A stretch of DNA of 7,803 nt from Pseudomonadota bacterium (GTDB taxonomy: Bacteria > Pseudomonadota > Gammaproteobacteria > Xanthomonadales > Rhodanobacteraceae): NCBI GenBank assembly GCA_021798675.1, contig JAJZGE010000068.1:1-7803 (forward strand), read 5' to 3'. Positions within the stretch are counted from its first letter, which is position 1. Every line of letters begins with the position of its first letter. A program made the position numbers and the translations under genes. Under the pieces are notes generated by a model. It searched no databases. It was not told the origin of the DNA and was given only the letters and a program-made list of their open reading frames with translations. This document shows positions 6,076-7,803 of the stretch, in pieces.

Positions 6076-7497
6076 TCAGGCGTGCATGTCCTCCAGCTCG
6101 ATGCCTTTGGTCTCGCGCACCGCGTACAGCACGAACAGCAGCGAGAGCAGCGCAAACCCCGCGTACAGCCCGTAGGCGAAGGTCAGCCCGATCTGCGCCA
6201 GCGGCGGGAAGCTGTAGCTGATCGCGAAGTTGGCCAGCCACTGCGCCGCCGCGGCCACCGCCAGCGCGGTGGCACGGATGCGGTTGGGGAACATCTCGCC
6301 CAGCAGCACCCACACCACCGGCCCCCAGCTCACGCCGAAAAACACCACGTAGGCATTCGCCGCCACCAGCGCCACCATGCCCAGCGAGCCCGGCAGGCTG
6401 AGCGCGGCGCCGCTGCCGGTGGCCTGCGAAAAGCACCATGCCATCAGCGCCAGGGTGATCGCCATGCCGGCCGAACCGATCACCAGCAGCGGCTTGCGGC
6501 CGATCTTGTCGACCAGCGAGATCGCCACCAGCGTCACCAGCACATTGACGATCGAGGTGACCACGGTGATCTTGAACGAATCGGCTTCGCTGAAACCGAC
6601 CGAGTGCCACAGCGTGGACGAGTAGTAGAAGATCACGTTGATGCCCACGAACTGCTGGAACACCGACAGCAGGATGCCGATCCACACCACCGGCAGCAGG
6701 CCGGCTGCGCTGCCGCGCAGATCGCGCAGGCGCGGGCGATGCTCCGAGCGCAGGCTGTCCCCGATATCCTGCAGCTTCTTGTCCAGCGCGCTGTCGTTGT
6801 GCATGTCCAGCACCTGGCGCAGCACCACCCTGGCCTCGGCCAGCCGGTCCTTGGCCACCAGATAGCGCGGCGACTCCGGCACGCCCAGCACCAGCAGGCC
6901 GTAGATCAGCGCCGGAACCGACGCCACCAGGAACATCCAGCGCCACGCCGCCAGCCCCAGCCACAGCGGGCCGGAGGCAGCCCCGGCCATGCCAGCCAGC
7001 CAGTAGTCGCTCGACAGCGCCGCAAAGATGCCCAGCACGATCGCCAGCTGCTGCATCGAGCCGAGCCGGCCGCGGATGCGCGCCGGGGCCACCTCGGCGA
7101 TATAGGTGGGCGCGATCACCGACGCCACGCCCACGCCGATGCCACCAACCAGTCGCCACAGGATCAGATCCCACGGGGCCATCGCCAGTCCGGAGCCCAA
7201 CGCGCTGGCCACCAGCAGCACGGCTGCCACCTGCATGGTGCGCACGCGGCCGAAGCGGTTGGCCAGCATGCCGGCATACCACGCGCCCAGCGCCGAACCG
7301 AGCAGCGCGCAGGACACCGTGAAGCCGATTTGCGCGGCATCCAGCATGAAGGCGCCGCGGATCGCGTCGACAGCGCCATTGATCACCGCCGTGTCGAACC
7401 CGAACAGGAATCCACCCAGCGCCGCTGCCGCCGAAATCAGCACCACCCGCATCGTGGCGTGCTGCCCCAAACCGTCTGTCGCATCCGCTGTCGCCAT
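6076..7497 (-). CDS. MFS sugar porter (sugar:H+ symporter family)
   Basis: The 473-residue protein is the usual length for the sugar porter family, with 12 membrane helices in the inner membrane. Signatures in order: GGFLFGFDTAVINGA (28-42), NRFGRVR (80-86), RLVGGIGVGVAS with APTYIAEVAPARIRGRLGS (115-147), PESPRYL (207-213), QQFVGINVIFYYSS (281-294), DKIGRKP (330-336), WGPVVWVLLGEMFPNRIRA (391-409) and RETKGIELED (461-470). These match proton-coupled hexose/pentose importers such as XylE and GalP; the exact sugar is not predictable. I chose the ATG at 7497 because GGGGGAG (plus-strand 7503-7509) is five bases upstream, and the protein then starts just before helix 1. An upstream in-frame start at 7578 would add 27 residues and lies in the operator region. 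The LacI gene follows on the same strand; no catabolic enzyme is in the window. Confidence 0.93.
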   Translation of the reverse strand: MATADATDGLGQHATMRVVLISAAAALGGFLFGFDTAVINGAVDAIRGAFMLDAAQIGFTVSCALLGSALGAWYAGMLANRFGRVRTMQVAAVLLVASALGSGLAMAPWDLILWRLVGGIGVGVASVIAPTYIAEVAPARIRGRLGSMQQLAIVLGIFAALSSDYWLAGMAGAASGPLWLGLAAWRWMFLVASVPALIYGLLVLGVPESPRYLVAKDRLAEARVVLRQVLDMHNDSALDKKLQDIGDSLRSEHRPRLRDLRGSAAGLLPVVWIGILLSVFQQFVGINVIFYYSSTLWHSVGFSEADSFKITVVTSIVNVLVTLVAISLVDKIGRKPLLVIGSAGMAITLALMAWCFSQATGSGAALSLPGSLGMVALVAANAYVVFFGVSWGPVVWVLLGEMFPNRIRATALAVAAAAQWLANFAISYSFPPLAQIGLTFAYGLYAGFALLSLLFVLYAVRETKGIELEDMHA

Positions 7498-7547
7498 GGT
7501 GTCTCCCCCGTGATGGTCGTCAAAGTCGCCCGATTCTGTGCCGCACC

Positions 7548-7577
7548 CGCATACGTGTCCGATTGAATACGTATGCA
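7548..7577 (-). promoter_or_regulatory. Candidate LacI-family operator(s) upstream of the sugar porter
   Basis: The plus-strand site TGAATACGTATGCA (7564-7577) is symmetric at 12 of 14 positions around a central CG, the usual layout of LacI/GalR operators, and contains the perfect palindrome ATACGTAT. A weaker copy with the same CATACGT core (CGCATACGTGTCCG, 7548-7561) is centred 16 bases away. Their outer parts form the exact inverted repeat GCATACG-N14-CGTATGC (7549-7555 and 7570-7576). The sites lie 51-80 bases before the transporter ATG and just past the recQ stop, where bound repressor could block the promoter. The LacI-family product encoded two genes along is the likely ligand-responsive binder; this is inferred. 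Confidence 0.5.
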
Positions 7578-7594
7578 TTGCTCCACCGTCGAGG

Positions 7595-7803
7595 TTACCC
7601 CGCCGCGTTGATCACTGCCAGAAAGTCACGGCCATAGCGCTTGAGCTTGGCTTCGCCGACGCCGCTGATGGTGGCCAGCTCGTCCTCGTTGGCCGGCAGC
7701 GCGCGCAGCATCGCCAGCAACGTGGCGTCATGAAAAACCACATAGGGCGGCACGCCGTGCTGCCTGGCCAGCTGCGCGCGCAGCGCGCGCAGTGCATCCC
7801 ACA
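7595..7803 (-). CDS. recQ: RecQ-type DNA helicase, C-terminal HRDC domain (partial)
   Basis: Only the last 68 codons of this gene are present; the rest lies beyond the right edge. The fragment is a recognisable HRDC domain, beginning WDALRALRAQLA, then GVPPYVVFHDATLLAML and ending with ISGVGEAKLKRYGRDFLAVI. The helix-hairpin-like GVGEAKL and the PPY(V/I)VFHDATL block are typical of the C-terminus of bacterial RecQ. RecQ is an ATP-dependent 3'-5' DNA helicase in recombination and replication-fork repair, and HRDC helps it bind DNA. A standalone HRDC protein or ribonuclease D is possible, but the match to the RecQ C-terminus is closer. TAA is at 7595-7597. The gap to the downstream transporter start is 97 bases and carries the operator candidate, so the two genes are probably separate units. 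Confidence 0.85.
   Translation of the reverse strand, partial: WDALRALRAQLARQHGVPPYVVFHDATLLAMLRALPANEDELATISGVGEAKLKRYGRDFLAVINAAG

Noticed and set aside
6004..7566. A 520-codon plus-strand frame opposite the sugar porter.
   Set aside because: The translation is His/Gln/Arg-rich with no domain, typical of the antisense of a GC-rich membrane-protein gene whose minus-strand motifs are unambiguous.
7546..7592. TCGACG-N17-TATTCA as a sigma-70 promoter for the sugar porter (minus strand).
   Set aside because: The spacing is ideal and it overlaps the operator candidate, but the hexamers match consensus too poorly to list as a promoter.

Overview
The window is a GC-rich stretch of ordinary bacterial chromosome. 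Gene content and protein style suggest a xanthomonad-type gammaproteobacterium (Xanthomonadaceae/Rhodanobacteraceae, e.g. the Rhodanobacter-Dyella group). That placement is inferred from the resemblance of the LacI regulator, sugar porter, PsiE remnant and small membrane protein to xanthomonad proteins; no marker gene fixes it. I see no tRNA, rRNA, insertion sequence, phage gene or CRISPR array.

Left part (1-2186). A 65-residue hydrophobic membrane protein (133-330, +) is followed by a signal-anchored SRPBCC-fold protein (497-994, +). That gene runs tail-to-tail into a broken psiE-like gene on the other strand (931-1176). Both have lost their normal 3' ends at about position 930, and the psiE remnant also has an in-frame amber codon, so this looks like a deletion scar with continuing decay. 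Further right on the minus strand is a 293-residue protein of no recognised family (1305-2186), with a well-supported GTG start and short repeated motifs.

Middle part (2187-4878). Three plus-strand genes form a tight operon: an atypical short-chain dehydrogenase whose catalytic Tyr is replaced by Ile, a 54-residue DUF2256 four-cysteine protein, and an iron-sulfur bacterial cryptochrome / (6-4) photolyase with all four cluster cysteines. The first gap is 2 bases, the second junction is an ATGA overlap, and the DUF2256 ribosome site lies inside the SDR gene. An ECF-sigma-like promoter candidate sits just upstream. Together they suggest a light-damage repair operon in which the SDR and DUF2256 proteins have unknown accessory roles.

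Right part (4891-7803). All genes are on the minus strand: the recQ 3' end (HRDC domain), a sugar-porter-type MFS transporter, then a LacI-family repressor. A palindrome with a central CG, resembling a LacI-family operator, lies upstream of the transporter, so the repressor probably controls sugar uptake. A strong GC hairpin without a U-tract separates the two genes. The LacI gene ends 12 bases from the convergent photolyase gene with no visible terminator between them.
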